NCBI GenBank assembly: GCA_947491935.1
Contig: CANLLF010000003.1
Coordinates: 1-64,000 of the forward strand
Source of the DNA: an uncultured Roseicyclus sp.
Lineage (GTDB): Bacteria; Pseudomonadota; Alphaproteobacteria; Rhodobacterales; Rhodobacteraceae
Direction: 5' to 3'
Length of the DNA stretch: 64,000 nucleotides
The notes under the pieces are model-generated. The model was not told the DNA's origin. It searched no databases and saw only the letters and a program-made list of their open reading frames with translations. Numbering within the stretch: the first letter of the stretch is position 1; every line of letters begins with the position of its first letter. Both the position numbers and the translations under genes were made by a program. This document shows, piece by piece, positions 46,304-55,928 of the stretch.

Positions 46304-46540
46304 AGGCACGGCGCTTGAGGGTAGGCCGGGTCGGCGCAGGTCTGGAACCCCTCCTGCCGGGGCCAGCGATCCGCGGATCTGGTGCCTGCCGGGCCTGACG
46401 TGACATGGCGTTCCGTCCCTATTCGGGGGAGAAATCAGCGGAAAATGGCCTTTGGCCGGGGGTTAACCGGAGCTAAGGCTTGTTTTGTCCGAAAGATTTC
46501 TGAAAGAACGGCAAGTCTGCAACAGTTCAAGACTTTTCGA

Positions 46541-47164
46541 ATGACCCCATTGCCTCTTCAGCTGGTCCGTATCGCGGCCAGCGTCACCCTCGCGCTCAGC
46601 CTGTCGGCCTGCGCGGCCCTGTCGGATCTGGGCGTGTCCCGGTTCGGCGAAGACCCCGAAATCGACACCATCGCGATGCGCTGGGATCACCGGCCCGAAG
46701 CGGGGGAGTGGACCCGCTCCGCCTTTGCCGCGCTCGACACCCACGCCGCCGTTCTACCCGAGATCGTGCCGGCGGATATCGAGCAATGGTGCCCCGGCTA
46801 TCCCGAGGCGTCCGAGACCGACCGCGAAGCGTTCTGGGTTGGCCTGATGTCGGCGCTGGCCCGCCACGAAAGCACCTGGAACCCGCAGGCCGTTGGCGGC
46901 GGTGGCCGCTGGTTCGGCCTGGTCCAGATCAGCCCCGCCACCGCGCGCTACTACGGCTGCCAGGCGACGTCGGGCGCGGCCCTGACCAACGGCTCGGCCA
47001 ACATAGCCTGCGCGCTGCGGATCTGGGCCGAAACGGTGCCGCGCGACGGTGTCGTGGCCGCACAACGCGGTGGCGTCGCGGCCGATTGGGGGCCGTTCGT
47101 ACAATCCCAGAAGCGCGAGGAGATGCGCGCCTGGATCTCGTCCCAGCCCTACTGCCAGGGCTGA
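46541..47164 (+). CDS. lytic transglycosylase-like lipoprotein (paralog 1)
   Basis: A 207-residue lipoprotein with signal peptide LVRIAASVTLALSLSAC. The mature part has the SLT-type lysozyme-like pattern: the catalytic glutamate in LMSALARHESTWNPQA, then GRWFGLVQISPATARYYGC, with WGPF and a C-terminal QPYC cysteine. It should cut peptidoglycan glycan strands. Cysteines (WCPGYP, YGC, IACAL, QPYC) suggest two disulfides. A second, longer copy follows 80 bases downstream; the SLT cores are similar throughout. Confidence 0.82.
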   Translation: MTPLPLQLVRIAASVTLALSLSACAALSDLGVSRFGEDPEIDTIAMRWDHRPEAGEWTRSAFAALDTHAAVLPEIVPADIEQWCPGYPEASETDREAFWVGLMSALARHESTWNPQAVGGGGRWFGLVQISPATARYYGCQATSGAALTNGSANIACALRIWAETVPRDGVVAAQRGGVAADWGPFVQSQKREEMRAWISSQPYCQG

Positions 47165-47244
47165 GACCGCGGCCTGGTCTTGCCCGAAGCACACGCTTCG
47201 GGGCAGGATGAAGCCTCCATGCCAACCTTGGGGGGTGGCTGCCA

Positions 47245-48204
47245 ATGGGTGACTTGCGCCTGATCTGCTGTGTCGGAGGCCTGTTGGCCTGCGTCACGTT
47301 TGCGCCGGCTTCGGTGCAGGCGCAGGCGGATCCCGTGGCAGAGCTGCCCGCCGAAGGTGCGGTGGAGGTGACATCGGGCGTGATCGACGATGGCGTCGCG
47401 CTGGACCGGCCCGACGCGCCCGACGATGCGATTGCCCTGGATGCGCCTTTGCTGGAGCCGGATGTCGGCGACGTGCCGGATCTGGCCGAGCCGGAGCCGG
47501 AGATTTCGGCGCTGGCCCCGGCGCGGTCCCTCCGCCCCGCGATGCGCGATACCTGGGCCGTTCCCACGGCGCAGTGGGACGATCATCCGCGCGGCCCGGC
47601 CTGGACGGCGGCGGTGCTCTCGGCGCTCCGCGGGCCCGGCGCGCCGCTTCTGGATGTGGTGCCGCGCGATATCCATGCCTGGTGCCCGGGATACGAGCAG
47701 GCCTCGCCCGCGCAACGGGCGGCGTTCTGGACCGGCCTGATCTCGACGCTGGCCTGGCACGAAAGCACGCACCGCCCCAACGCAGTGGGCGGTGGCGGCC
47801 AGTGGTTCGGCCTGGTGCAGATCGCGCCGGGCACGGCGCGGTGGCGGGATTGCGATGTGCGCTCGGCGGAGGCGCTGATGAGCGGCCCTGCAAACCTGCG
47901 CTGTGGCATCCGGATCATGGCCACAACCGTGCCGCGTGATCTGGTTGTGTCCGAAGGGATGCGGGGGGTGGCCGCCGATTGGGGGCCGTTTCATTCCAGC
48001 CGCAAACGCGAAGAGATGCGCGATTGGGTGAGCGATCAGCCCTATTGCCAGGCACCGCCCCCGGCGATGCGCCCGGTCATGCGTCCCGACGGGCTTGGGG
48101 TGGACGAACCCGCCGTCACCCTGTCGTCCCAGCGCATCGCGCCGGATCTGGACACGGAGATAGGGGCGCTGCCGCGCCCCGTGCCCCGTCCGAATACTGA
48201 TTAA
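47245..48204 (+). CDS. lytic transglycosylase-like protein (paralog 2)
   Basis: A 319-residue exported protein with signal peptide LICCVGGLLACVTFAPASVQA. A Pro/Asp/Glu-rich spacer (about 30-95) is followed by the same SLT core as the previous gene: ISTLAWHESTHRPNAVGGGG, GQWFGLVQIAPGTARW and WGPFHSSRKREEM. The C-terminal tail (proline-rich, about 275-319) is absent from the first copy. Tandem duplication with later divergence is the simplest history. Confidence 0.82.
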   Translation: MGDLRLICCVGGLLACVTFAPASVQAQADPVAELPAEGAVEVTSGVIDDGVALDRPDAPDDAIALDAPLLEPDVGDVPDLAEPEPEISALAPARSLRPAMRDTWAVPTAQWDDHPRGPAWTAAVLSALRGPGAPLLDVVPRDIHAWCPGYEQASPAQRAAFWTGLISTLAWHESTHRPNAVGGGGQWFGLVQIAPGTARWRDCDVRSAEALMSGPANLRCGIRIMATTVPRDLVVSEGMRGVAADWGPFHSSRKREEMRDWVSDQPYCQAPPPAMRPVMRPDGLGVDEPAVTLSSQRIAPDLDTEIGALPRPVPRPNTD

Positions 48205-48235
48205 GCGGTCATGAAGACCGTCGCGGTGGCGAGGT

Positions 48236-48649
48236 TCACGAGATTTCGCGCACCGGGATGCCGCGCTGCGTGGCTTCGCGGATCAGGTCCAGCGGTGCAG
48301 GCAGGCTATCGGAGGACAGGATGATCTCGGACCCATCCACCAGCATCAGGGTCGCGCGACGCTGATCGTTGCGGTCGACCACTTTCAGATACGAGATCTG
48401 GCCAGTCGGGATCTCGAGATCCTCGTATCCGCCCATCACGAACCAGGCGTCCGGCGTGATGCGGATCCCGTAGGTCGGTACCTTGGTCACCTGCCAGAGG
48501 CACGCGGCCAGAGCCGGGATCATGAACAACAAAAGGAAGGCGGGGACAGCCTGCCAGAGAAGGGCGGTGAGCGCGCCAAGGCCGACGAAGGCAACGACGC
48601 TGAGCGTGGAGCTTCCGGGGCGGACGGCATATGTGAATGTATCAGACAT
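48236..48649 (-). CDS. small membrane protein with C-terminal PH-like domain
   Basis: A 137-residue protein. Two hydrophobic helices (LSVVAFVGLGALTALLW and FLLLFMIPALAACLW) are followed by a small domain GIRITPDAWFVMGGYEDLEIP and ATLMLVDGSEIILSSD, like short membrane-anchored PH-type domains. No function is known. I chose the ATG at 48649; an upstream ATG at 48733 would add 28 residues that look non-coding. Neither has a good ribosome site. Confidence 0.6.
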   Translation of the reverse strand: MSDTFTYAVRPGSSTLSVVAFVGLGALTALLWQAVPAFLLLFMIPALAACLWQVTKVPTYGIRITPDAWFVMGGYEDLEIPTGQISYLKVVDRNDQRRATLMLVDGSEIILSSDSLPAPLDLIREATQRGIPVREIS

Positions 48650-48802
48650 GGGATCATATAGAGAGCCAATTGTGCCCAGATTGCGGAAGGCACGCGACGG
48701 AGCCGCGGCAAGTTTGGCATGATTTGTAGACATCGGGTTTTTGCGCCTTTTGCGCGGGTCGCCGATGGGCAAGGGCAGGGCGGGCTGATAGCCTGACGCG
48801 AC

Positions 48803-49540
48803 ATGCAGACGACAGCTTCCTCCCGCCCGCGCATCCCCGCGCTCGACATTGCCCGGACCGTGGCGCTGGGTGCGATGGTGGCGTTTCATTTCGTCTTTGA
48901 TCTGGAGCTTTTCGGCTATGTGCCGCCCGGCACGACCGGGGAGGGGTTCTGGCGGGCGCTGGCGGTGGCGACGGCGGGATCCTTCCTGCTGCTTGCGGGC
49001 GTGTCGCTGTGGCTGGCCCATGGCGCGGGCATCCGGTGGCGCGCCTTTGCCCGGCGCCTTGCGGTGATCGCGGCGGCGGCGCTGGCCGTGACCATCGGCA
49101 CCTATGTGGCCTTTCCCGAGGCCTTCGTCTTCTTCGGCATCCTGCATTCCATTGCCGTATGCTCGCTTCTGGGGCTGGCGGCTTTGCGGCTGCCGGTTGT
49201 GGCGATCCTTGTGCTGGCCGTGGTGGTGTTCTTCGCGCCCGATGTCGCCCGATCCCCCGCCTTTGACGCGCCGTGGTTCTGGTGGACCGGCCTGCAGACC
49301 GTGCCCCTGCGGACGGTGGATTATGAGCCGGTCTTCCCGTGGTTCGCGCCGTTCCTGGTCGGGGTGGCGCTGGCCAAGCTGATGGAGGGGGCCGGGCTCT
49401 GGGCGCGGCTTGGCACAACGCATCCCGGCGCCGCGACGCGGTGGGTCAGCTTTCCCGGCCGCCACAGCCTGATCATCTATCTGCTGCATCAGCCGATCCT
49501 GATCGGCCTTGTCTGGGCCGCGACGCAGGTGCTGCGCTAG
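48803..49540 (+). CDS. DUF1624/HGSNAT-like membrane acyltransferase
   Basis: A 245-residue membrane protein with seven or so hydrophobic helices. The N-terminal RIPALDIARTVALGAMVAFHF and the later FFGILHSIAVCSLLG fit the DUF1624 family, bacterial relatives of heparan-alpha-glucosaminide N-acetyltransferase. The C-terminal GRHSLIIYLLHQPIL also fits that family. Acetyl transfer across the membrane is known for the eukaryotic member only; the bacterial substrate is unknown. It converges with pepN 12 bases away. Confidence 0.85.
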   Translation: MQTTASSRPRIPALDIARTVALGAMVAFHFVFDLELFGYVPPGTTGEGFWRALAVATAGSFLLLAGVSLWLAHGAGIRWRAFARRLAVIAAAALAVTIGTYVAFPEAFVFFGILHSIAVCSLLGLAALRLPVVAILVLAVVVFFAPDVARSPAFDAPWFWWTGLQTVPLRTVDYEPVFPWFAPFLVGVALAKLMEGAGLWARLGTTHPGAATRWVSFPGRHSLIIYLLHQPILIGLVWAATQVLR

Positions 49541-49552
49541 CGGTTGCGCGCC

Positions 49553-52192
49553 CTAATCCGCCTGCATCCGCGCGACCATTTCTGCCAGATCCCGGCTGAC
49601 GCCCGGCGCCCCGGCCATCCGCGCCAGTTGCTCCTGTATCAGGCCCTGTCGATCCGCGTCGTAACGCTGCCACGTCTCGAACGCGCCGGACATGCGCGCG
49701 GCGGTCTGCGGATTGGCGCCGTCGAGCTTGATCAGCCAGTCGGCCACAAACACATAGCCCGCGCCCGACGGATCGTGGAAGGCGGCCGGATTGGCGATCA
49801 GCCCGCCCAGAAGCGCGCGGAAGCGGTTGGGGTTCTTCCAGTCGAACAGCGCATGGCCGCTCAGCGCCTTTGCCACGTCCAACGCGTCCGGGGCGGGGGC
49901 GCTGGCGACCGACAACATGAACCACTTGTCCATTACCAGACGGTCCCCTTGCCATTGCGCCTCGAACGCGGCGGCGGCGTCCCTGTCGCCTGCCTTGATC
50001 AGCACCGACAGGGCGGCGATCTGATCGGTCATGTTGGTTGCGCCCTCGAAATGCGCGCGGGCCAGGCTTTGGTCGGCGCCTGCGCTGAGGAGGGCCAGCG
50101 CGGTGTTGCGCAGGCTGCGCTTGCCCGCATCCCCGGCGTCCGGGCGATAGATCGGGCCGGGATCGTTGGTGTCGTAGATCTCTTGCAGCGGTTCCGCGAG
50201 TGCCTCGCCGAAGCCGGCCATGAGGGCATTGCGCACGGTATGGATCCGCCCTGGATCCGGCACCGCGCCCGCATCGACCACCGCCTGGGCGAGATCGTCT
50301 TCGGACGGGAAGCTGAGAACGAGGGCGCGGAAGGCCGGATCGAGGGCGGTATCGCGCAGGGTCCGCCCCATTGCGGCGATCATCCGGTCGCGCAGGGCCA
50401 GGTGATCGGCGGTGGCCGTCGGCGTGATGATCTCCTCCACCAACACTTCGCGCAGCAGGCTCCGCCCGGCCTCCCACCGATTGAAGGGGTCGGTATCGTG
50501 GGCCAGAAGCACCGCGCGATCTTCGGCGCTGAGCGGGGCGTCGAGCACCACCGGTGCCGAAAACCCCCGCAATAGCGACGGCACGACGTGATCGGGGGCG
50601 GGACCGCCCGCCAGATCGGCCAGATCGAAGGTCAGGTTCAGGGCGGGCCCGTCAAGGTCTATAAGGGTGGAGGGCAGGATCTCCGCCCCATCCGCCGACA
50701 GAAGGCCCAGAACAACCGGGATCCGGGCGGGCTCTTTCATCGGCTGGCCCGGGGTCGGCGGCACCTCCTGGCGCAGGGTGAGGTGCAGCTTGTCGCCGTC
50801 GCGCTGCCATTCGGCGGCAACACGCGGCGTCCCGGCCTGGGAATACCAGCGCTTGAACTGGCTCAGATCCTGGCCCGCAACCTCCTCGAAACAGGCCAGC
50901 CAATCCTCGATCGTGCAGGCCTGCCCGTCATGGCGGTCGAAATAGAGGTCGACGCCCGCGCGGTAGAGGTCCGCACCGAGATAGGTGCGCAACATGCCGA
51001 TCACCTCGGCGCCTTTTTCGTAGACGGTGGCGGTGTAGAAATTGTTGATCTCGATATAACTCTCGGGCCGTACGTTGTGGGCCAGCGGCCCGGCATCTTC
51101 GCGGAACTGCCGGGCGCGGAGTTGCAGAACATCCTCGATCCGCTTGACCGGCGCGCTGCGCATATCGGAGCTGAACTGCTGATCACGGAAGACGGTCAGC
51201 CCCTCCTTCAGGCAGAGCTGGAACCAGTCGCGACAGGTGATGCGGTTGCCGGTCCAGTTGTGGAAGTATTCGTGCGCCACGATGGCCTCGATGAACGCAT
51301 AATCGCGGTCGGTCGCCGTTTCGGGCGAGGCCAGCACGTATTTGGAGTTGAAGATGTTCAGCCCCTTGTTCTCCATCGCGCCCATGTTGAAATCGTCCAC
51401 CGCCACGATGTTGAACACGCTGAGGTCGTATTCCCGGCCATATTCGGTTTCGTCCCACCGCATCGACCGTTTCAGCGCATCCATGGCGTAGGCGCATCTG
51501 TCCTCATCTCCGGGGCGGACCCAGATATTGAGGTCCACCGGTGCGCCGCTGGCCGTGGTGAAATGATCCGAATGGGCCACCAGATCGCCCGCGACGAGGG
51601 CAAACAGGTAGGATGATTTGGGATGCGGGTCGTGCCACAGGCCCGCGCCCTCGGGATTGCCATTGGACAACAGAACCGGCAGGTCGCTTTCGATCTGCAC
51701 CCGGAACGGCGCCATCACGTCCGGGCGGTCGGGGTAATAGGTGATCTTGCGGAAGCCCTCGGCCTCACATTGGGTGCAATACATGCCGTTGGACATGTAG
51801 AGCCCCTCCAGCGATGTGTTGGCGGAGGGGTTGATCTCCACCTCGGTCGTCAGGGTAAAGGGCCCGTCCGGCAGATCGGCCGCGGCGATCCGCAGGCCCT
51901 CGGCATAGGGCGGCGCGTTGGGGTCAAGCGGTGCATGGGCGACGGGTTGACCGTCGATGCGGATCTTGTCCGCGCCGGTCTCATCTTTGAGCAGGGTCAG
52001 ACCCTCCCCCATCAGATCGAGGCTGGCGCCGGATGTCGTGGGCGTCACCTCAAGGCTGGCCAGAACCTGCGTGCGCGTCGGATGCAAGCGGAAGGTGAGC
52101 GAGACGGCATCGATGCGGAAGGGGTAGGGGGTATAGTCTTCCAGCCTTACGGGGTGCGGCGCGGCCGGACGTGCGGGCGGGGTATCTTGCAT
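49553..52192 (-). CDS. pepN: aminopeptidase N
   Basis: PepN, 879 residues, an M1-family zinc aminopeptidase. Motifs are the substrate-binding GAMENKGLNIFN and the zinc site VAHEYFHNWTGNRITCRDW, followed by a helical C-terminal region. Length and layout match the gammaproteobacterial PepN type. The start at 52192 was taken for the GGAG site just upstream; 20 more in-frame codons exist before it but read like non-coding sequence. Confidence 0.96.
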   Translation of the reverse strand: MQDTPPARPAAPHPVRLEDYTPYPFRIDAVSLTFRLHPTRTQVLASLEVTPTTSGASLDLMGEGLTLLKDETGADKIRIDGQPVAHAPLDPNAPPYAEGLRIAAADLPDGPFTLTTEVEINPSANTSLEGLYMSNGMYCTQCEAEGFRKITYYPDRPDVMAPFRVQIESDLPVLLSNGNPEGAGLWHDPHPKSSYLFALVAGDLVAHSDHFTTASGAPVDLNIWVRPGDEDRCAYAMDALKRSMRWDETEYGREYDLSVFNIVAVDDFNMGAMENKGLNIFNSKYVLASPETATDRDYAFIEAIVAHEYFHNWTGNRITCRDWFQLCLKEGLTVFRDQQFSSDMRSAPVKRIEDVLQLRARQFREDAGPLAHNVRPESYIEINNFYTATVYEKGAEVIGMLRTYLGADLYRAGVDLYFDRHDGQACTIEDWLACFEEVAGQDLSQFKRWYSQAGTPRVAAEWQRDGDKLHLTLRQEVPPTPGQPMKEPARIPVVLGLLSADGAEILPSTLIDLDGPALNLTFDLADLAGGPAPDHVVPSLLRGFSAPVVLDAPLSAEDRAVLLAHDTDPFNRWEAGRSLLREVLVEEIITPTATADHLALRDRMIAAMGRTLRDTALDPAFRALVLSFPSEDDLAQAVVDAGAVPDPGRIHTVRNALMAGFGEALAEPLQEIYDTNDPGPIYRPDAGDAGKRSLRNTALALLSAGADQSLARAHFEGATNMTDQIAALSVLIKAGDRDAAAAFEAQWQGDRLVMDKWFMLSVASAPAPDALDVAKALSGHALFDWKNPNRFRALLGGLIANPAAFHDPSGAGYVFVADWLIKLDGANPQTAARMSGAFETWQRYDADRQGLIQEQLARMAGAPGVSRDLAEMVARMQAD

Positions 52193-52416
52193 CGGGAGCT
52201 CTCCGGGGCTGGATCTGAGCCGCAAGCTAGGGCGCGGGTGATGGTCTCGCAACCGTCCATCCCCCGCGCCGGTCTGACCCCTTCGGGTCAGAGCCTCATC
52301 GCGCGGCTATCGTTTGTCGTTTCAGGAATATTCATGCGTTTGCGGAGCCACCTGACCGGCCAGCTCAATCTTGACGTTCAGCCGGCGCTGGTGACGGAAG
52401 GCCGCATACATGGAGA

Positions 52417-52441
52417 GGCGGAGGCGATGATCGCCTCCGCC
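52417..52441 (-). terminator. hairpin after lexA
   Basis: A 10-base-pair stem GGCGGAGGCG/CGCCTCCGCC with a 5-base loop, 18 bases after the lexA stop. The T run is poor on both strands, so termination may be partial. Confidence 0.55.
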
Positions 52442-52459
52442 CCGTCTTGGTCTTCGGGA

Positions 52460-53137
52460 TCAATAGGTGCGGATCAGCCCGACAAGCTTGCCCTGCACCT
52501 TCACCTGATCGCCGCGGAAAACCCGCGTTTCATAGGCCGGGTTGGCGGCTTCAAGCGCGATCATGCCGCCCTTGCGGCGCAGGCGTTTCAGCGTCGCCTC
52601 GTGGTCTTCCACGAGGGCCACGACGATATCCCCGTTATCGGCGGTATCGCCTTCCTCGATCACCACGACGTCACCATCATTGATGCCCGCATCGATCATC
52701 GAGTCGCCTTTGACCTCCAGCGCATAATGGCTGCGCCCGGTTCCCAGCATCTGCTGCGGCACCGCCACGTGGGCGGCAACCTGCGAGATGGCCTCAATGG
52801 GCACACCGGCGGCGATCTTGCCCATCACGGGCAAATCGACAGCCGCGGCCTGAACCGGCATCGCGCCCGGGGGCGGATCTCGGCGGTCGCCGTCGATCAC
52901 ACGGGGCGAAAAGCCCTCCATCGCCTCGGGCATCTTCACGATCTCGATCGCGCGCGCCCGGTGCGCCAGCCGCCGGATGAACCCGCGTTCCTCCAGCGCC
53001 GTGATCAGACGGTGGATGCCGGATTTGGAGCGCAGATCAAGCGCCTCCTTCATCTCATCGAAGGAGGGCGGCACGCCATCCTTCTGCATCCGCTTGTGAA
53101 TGAACTCCAGAAGATCGCGCTGTTTCCGCGTCAGCAT
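52460..53137 (-). CDS. lexA: SOS-response repressor LexA
   Basis: LexA, 225 residues. A winged helix-turn-helix (1-65: [20 protein letters not shown]) binds the operator. The self-cleavage site is Ala110-Gly111 (KIAAGVP) and the catalytic pair is Ser146 (KGDSM) and Lys184 (ATLKRL). RecA filaments trigger the cut and open the SOS regulon. The start at 53137 follows the conserved [13 protein letters not shown]. Overlapping operator repeats lie 81-106 bases upstream of the start, so it should repress itself. Confidence 0.97.
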   Translation of the reverse strand: MLTRKQRDLLEFIHKRMQKDGVPPSFDEMKEALDLRSKSGIHRLITALEERGFIRRLAHRARAIEIVKMPEAMEGFSPRVIDGDRRDPPPGAMPVQAAAVDLPVMGKIAAGVPIEAISQVAAHVAVPQQMLGTGRSHYALEVKGDSMIDAGINDGDVVVIEEGDTADNGDIVVALVEDHEATLKRLRRKGGMIALEAANPAYETRVFRGDQVKVQGKLVGLIRTY

Positions 53138-53217
53138 CTTCGTCTCCCTCCATTGTCGTCCGACCCCGAAAGGCCGTGGACGTGACTGCTCGGATCCGAC
53201 GGGACACGTTCCTGCCC

Positions 53218-53243
53218 GTTCCGGGTATGTTCTACCCATGTTC
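53218..53243 (-). promoter_or_regulatory. two overlapping LexA operators
   Basis: Three GTTC words stand at 53218, 53229 and 53240, each 11 bases apart, giving two GTTC-N7-GTTC boxes that share the middle word. This is the alphaproteobacterial LexA site. A fourth GTTC at 53208 is off register by one base. They lie between the moeA stop and the lexA start. Confidence 0.85.
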
Positions 53244-53262
53244 CGAACAATTTGTCAACGAA

Positions 53263-54462
53263 TCACGAAAATACGTCTGAAAGGCCCACATACTCGACCA
53301 GATCACCGGCCCGGCGACCCGGTTCATCGACCGGCCGCACCAGTAGGGCGGAGGCCCCCGACAGCACGGTCAGAAGCGAGCTGTCCTGGCTCCCATAGGG
53401 CGTGATCGTCGGGAGATCGTCGCCGGGATGCACTTCGGCGCGCATGTAGTGTTCGCGCGGGCCGTTGGGCGGCAGATCGGTGCCCAGACGCGCGCGGAGA
53501 CGGGGCCGGGCGGCCCCGGGCAGGCCCATCATCGCGTGCAGCATCGGGATCAGGAACAACTCGCCACACACCATGGCCGAGACCGGATTGCCCGGCAGCC
53601 CCAGAAGCGCCGCATCGCCAAGGCGGCCCGCCATCAGCGGTTTGCCCGGGCGCATCGCAACCTTGTAGAAGGCGCGTTCCAACCCCAGCCCGGTGGCGAC
53701 CTCCCCCACCAGATCATGGTCGCCCACCGACGCGCCGCCCACCGTCACGATCAGGTCGGCGCCCTTGGCCAGATCAAAGACCTGCTCCAGGCTCTCGCGC
53801 CTGTCCCGCGCGATGGGCAGCAGCCGGGCCATGGCGCCCGCGGCCTCGATCCGGGCCTTCAGGCCATAGGTGTTGGAGGCGATGATCTGATCCGGCGCGG
53901 GTGTCTCCCCGGGTGTCACCAACTCGTCGCCCGTCGCGATCAGGGCGACGTCGGGGCGTTTGGCCACAGTAAGCCGTGGCGCGTTCATTGCCGCGGCCAG
54001 CGCTACATCGGCGGGGCTGAGCCTGCGCGGGGCCTGCAACCGATCCCCCTCCACGAAATCCGCGCCGGAGGGGCGCACATTCATGCCCGATGACAGGTTG
54101 CGCCCAAGCGTGATCCGATCCTCGCTGCGCTCGACGTCCTCCTGGATGATCACACGGTCCGTGCCATCGGGGAGTGGCGCGCCGGTGAAAATCCTGAGCG
54201 CCTCGCCGGGCCCGATCGTGCCGGGCCAGTGGCGGCCTGCGGGCGCTTCGCCCACAACTTTCAGGCGACGGCCGGGGATCGCCTCCACATCGCGCACGGC
54301 ATAGCCATCCATGGCGGACGCACTGAACGGTGGCTGATCGCGGAAGGCCACCACCGGCTCCACCAGAACCCGGCCCCCGGCCTCGGCCAGCGGCACGGTT
54401 TCCGTGCCAAGAGGCCGCGCAAGATCAAGACAGGCGGCCAGCGCCTCTTCCACGGAAATCAC
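53263..54462 (-). CDS. moeA: molybdopterin molybdenumtransferase MoeA
   Basis: MoeA, 399 residues, inserts molybdate into adenylated molybdopterin. Motifs seen are [11 protein letters not shown] near residue 48, [50 protein letters not shown] and [13 protein letters not shown]. The start overlaps the end of moaC by 4 bases. The 3' end is followed by the lexA promoter. Confidence 0.96.
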   Translation of the reverse strand: MISVEEALAACLDLARPLGTETVPLAEAGGRVLVEPVVAFRDQPPFSASAMDGYAVRDVEAIPGRRLKVVGEAPAGRHWPGTIGPGEALRIFTGAPLPDGTDRVIIQEDVERSEDRITLGRNLSSGMNVRPSGADFVEGDRLQAPRRLSPADVALAAAMNAPRLTVAKRPDVALIATGDELVTPGETPAPDQIIASNTYGLKARIEAAGAMARLLPIARDRRESLEQVFDLAKGADLIVTVGGASVGDHDLVGEVATGLGLERAFYKVAMRPGKPLMAGRLGDAALLGLPGNPVSAMVCGELFLIPMLHAMMGLPGAARPRLRARLGTDLPPNGPREHYMRAEVHPGDDLPTITPYGSQDSSLLTVLSGASALLVRPVDEPGRRAGDLVEYVGLSDVFS

Positions 54463-54974
54463 GACATGCTTCCTTCCGGGGCCTCATCGCGCCCCCCCGG
54501 GCCGGCGCGATAACGTCCGGACCTGCCGCCGTCCTTCAGAGCCACCCGCAAGCCCCCGATTTCCATGCTTTTCTCGGCCGCTTTCAGCATGTCGTAGACC
54601 GTGAGTGCAGCAGTGGAGGCCGCAGTGAGCGCCTCCATCTCCACCCCGGTCTGGCCGGATGTCTTGACCGTGGCCGTGATCCGCACGCCGGGCAGGTCCC
54701 GATCAGCAATCAGATCCACGGAAACCTTAGTGATCGGCAGCGGATGGCAGAGCGGGATCAGCTCCGCGCATTTCTTGGCCCCCATGATCCCGGCCAGCCG
54801 CGCGACACCCAGAACATCGCCTTTCTGGGCGGTGCCTTGTTCCACAAGATCAAGGGTTTGCGGCAACATCTTGATGTAGATTTCCGCGGTCGCGATCCGG
54901 TCGGTCACGGGTTTGCCCGAGACATCGACCATATGGGCGTGGCCATCGCCGTCGAAATGCGTGAGATCCGCCAT
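54459..54974 (-). CDS. moaC: cyclic pyranopterin monophosphate synthase MoaC
   Basis: MoaC, 171 residues, closes the pyranopterin ring in molybdenum-cofactor synthesis. The active-site block [18 protein letters not shown] and [13 protein letters not shown] and the later [12 protein letters not shown] fit. The start ATG shares its A with the stop of trpC (TAATG), which suggests translational coupling. Confidence 0.97.
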   Translation of the reverse strand: MADLTHFDGDGHAHMVDVSGKPVTDRIATAEIYIKMLPQTLDLVEQGTAQKGDVLGVARLAGIMGAKKCAELIPLCHPLPITKVSVDLIADRDLPGVRITATVKTSGQTGVEMEALTAASTAALTVYDMLKAAEKSMEIGGLRVALKDGGRSGRYRAGPGGRDEAPEGSMS

Positions 54975-55774
54975 TATGCCGCCACCGGATCGGCCAGCAA
55001 GGCCGCCGTCGCCGCCGCCACATCGCCTTGCCGCATCAGGCTTTCGCCGATCAGGAAGCTGCGCGCGCCGTGGGCGGCCATATCGGCCAGATCGGCGGGC
55101 GTGAACAGCCCGGATTCGGAGATCACCATGCGGCCCGCGGGCACACGGGCGGCCAATGTGCGGGTGGTGTCAAGCGACGTCTCGAACGTGTTGAGATTGC
55201 GGTTGTTGATGCCCAGAAGCGGGGATTTCAGCGCCATGGCGCGGTCGAGTTCCGCGCCGTCATGGACCTCGATCAGGGCATCCATGCCCCAATGCCGTGC
55301 GGCGTCTTCCAACTCGGCGGCTTGCGCGTCGCTGACCGACGCCATGATGATCAGGATGCAATCGGCCCCCCACGCGCGCGCCTCGGCCACCTGGTAGGTG
55401 TCGTAGAGGAAATCCTTGCGCAAACAGGGCAGGGCGGTGGCGGCGCGGGCGGCTTGCAGATACGCGGGCGCGCCTTGAAAGGACGGCGTATCGGTAAGGA
55501 CCGAGAGGCAGGTCGCGCCACCGTCCTCATAGGCTTTCGCCAGCGCGGGCGGATCGAAATCGGCGCGGATCAGGCCCTTGGAGGGGCTGGCCTTCTTGAT
55601 CTCTGCGATCAGGCCATAGCCGGTATCCTGCGCGGCGCGCAGCGCATCGGCAAAGCCGCGGAGGGGCGGCGCGGCACGGGCCGCATCCTCAACCTGCGCC
55701 AGGGGGCGTGCGGCCTTTGCGGCGGCCACTTCGTCCAGCTTATAGGCTTTGATCTTTTCGAGTATCGTGCTCAT
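54974..55774 (-). CDS. trpC: indole-3-glycerol-phosphate synthase
   Basis: TrpC, 266 residues, a TIM-barrel enzyme that forms indole-3-glycerol phosphate. Motifs are [13 protein letters not shown], the lysine-containing [25 protein letters not shown] and [11 protein letters not shown]. It is a stand-alone TrpC, not fused to TrpF. A 154-base gap with a hairpin repeat separates it from trpD. Confidence 0.97.
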   Translation of the reverse strand: MSTILEKIKAYKLDEVAAAKAARPLAQVEDAARAAPPLRGFADALRAAQDTGYGLIAEIKKASPSKGLIRADFDPPALAKAYEDGGATCLSVLTDTPSFQGAPAYLQAARAATALPCLRKDFLYDTYQVAEARAWGADCILIIMASVSDAQAAELEDAARHWGMDALIEVHDGAELDRAMALKSPLLGINNRNLNTFETSLDTTRTLAARVPAGRMVISESGLFTPADLADMAAHGARSFLIGESLMRQGDVAAATAALLADPVAA

Positions 55775-55850
55775 GTCCCTCCCTTACGCGATCGGGTCCG
55801 GCCCGCCAAGATCATCCCGCCCGGCCGGGCCCGCTGCGCGGTCTGCGCCT

Positions 55851-55915
55851 TCATCTTGGCAAAAAACTCCGGGGGGTGCGGGGGGCTGGCCCCCCGCTTC
55901 GGTCGACGCGCCCCG
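55851..55915 (-). repeat. hairpin repeat ending GCCAAGATGAA, copy 2
   Basis: On the minus strand a GGGGGG/CCCCCC stem (about 55875-55900) is followed by GGAGTTTTTTGCCAAGATGAA, like the copy after glcB at 26395-26448. It lies between trpD and trpC in the reading direction, where it could reduce transcription of the downstream trpC-moaC-moeA-lexA genes. Confidence 0.65.
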
Positions 55916-55928
55916 CGCGGCGATCCCG

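Larger units (their letters stand above)
46038..46540. other. 503-base intergenic region
   Basis: No full-size gene is supported here. It holds a plus-strand terminator-like hairpin (46071-46093) and a 13-codon frame with an ideal ribosome site (46262-46303). The part next to the transglycosylase gene (46430-46540) has lower GC and probably carries its promoter. Confidence 0.45.

Noticed and set aside
52193-52459. Possible small gene between pepN and lexA
   Set aside because: No frame with ribosome site and protein-like composition; only the hairpin after lexA stands out.
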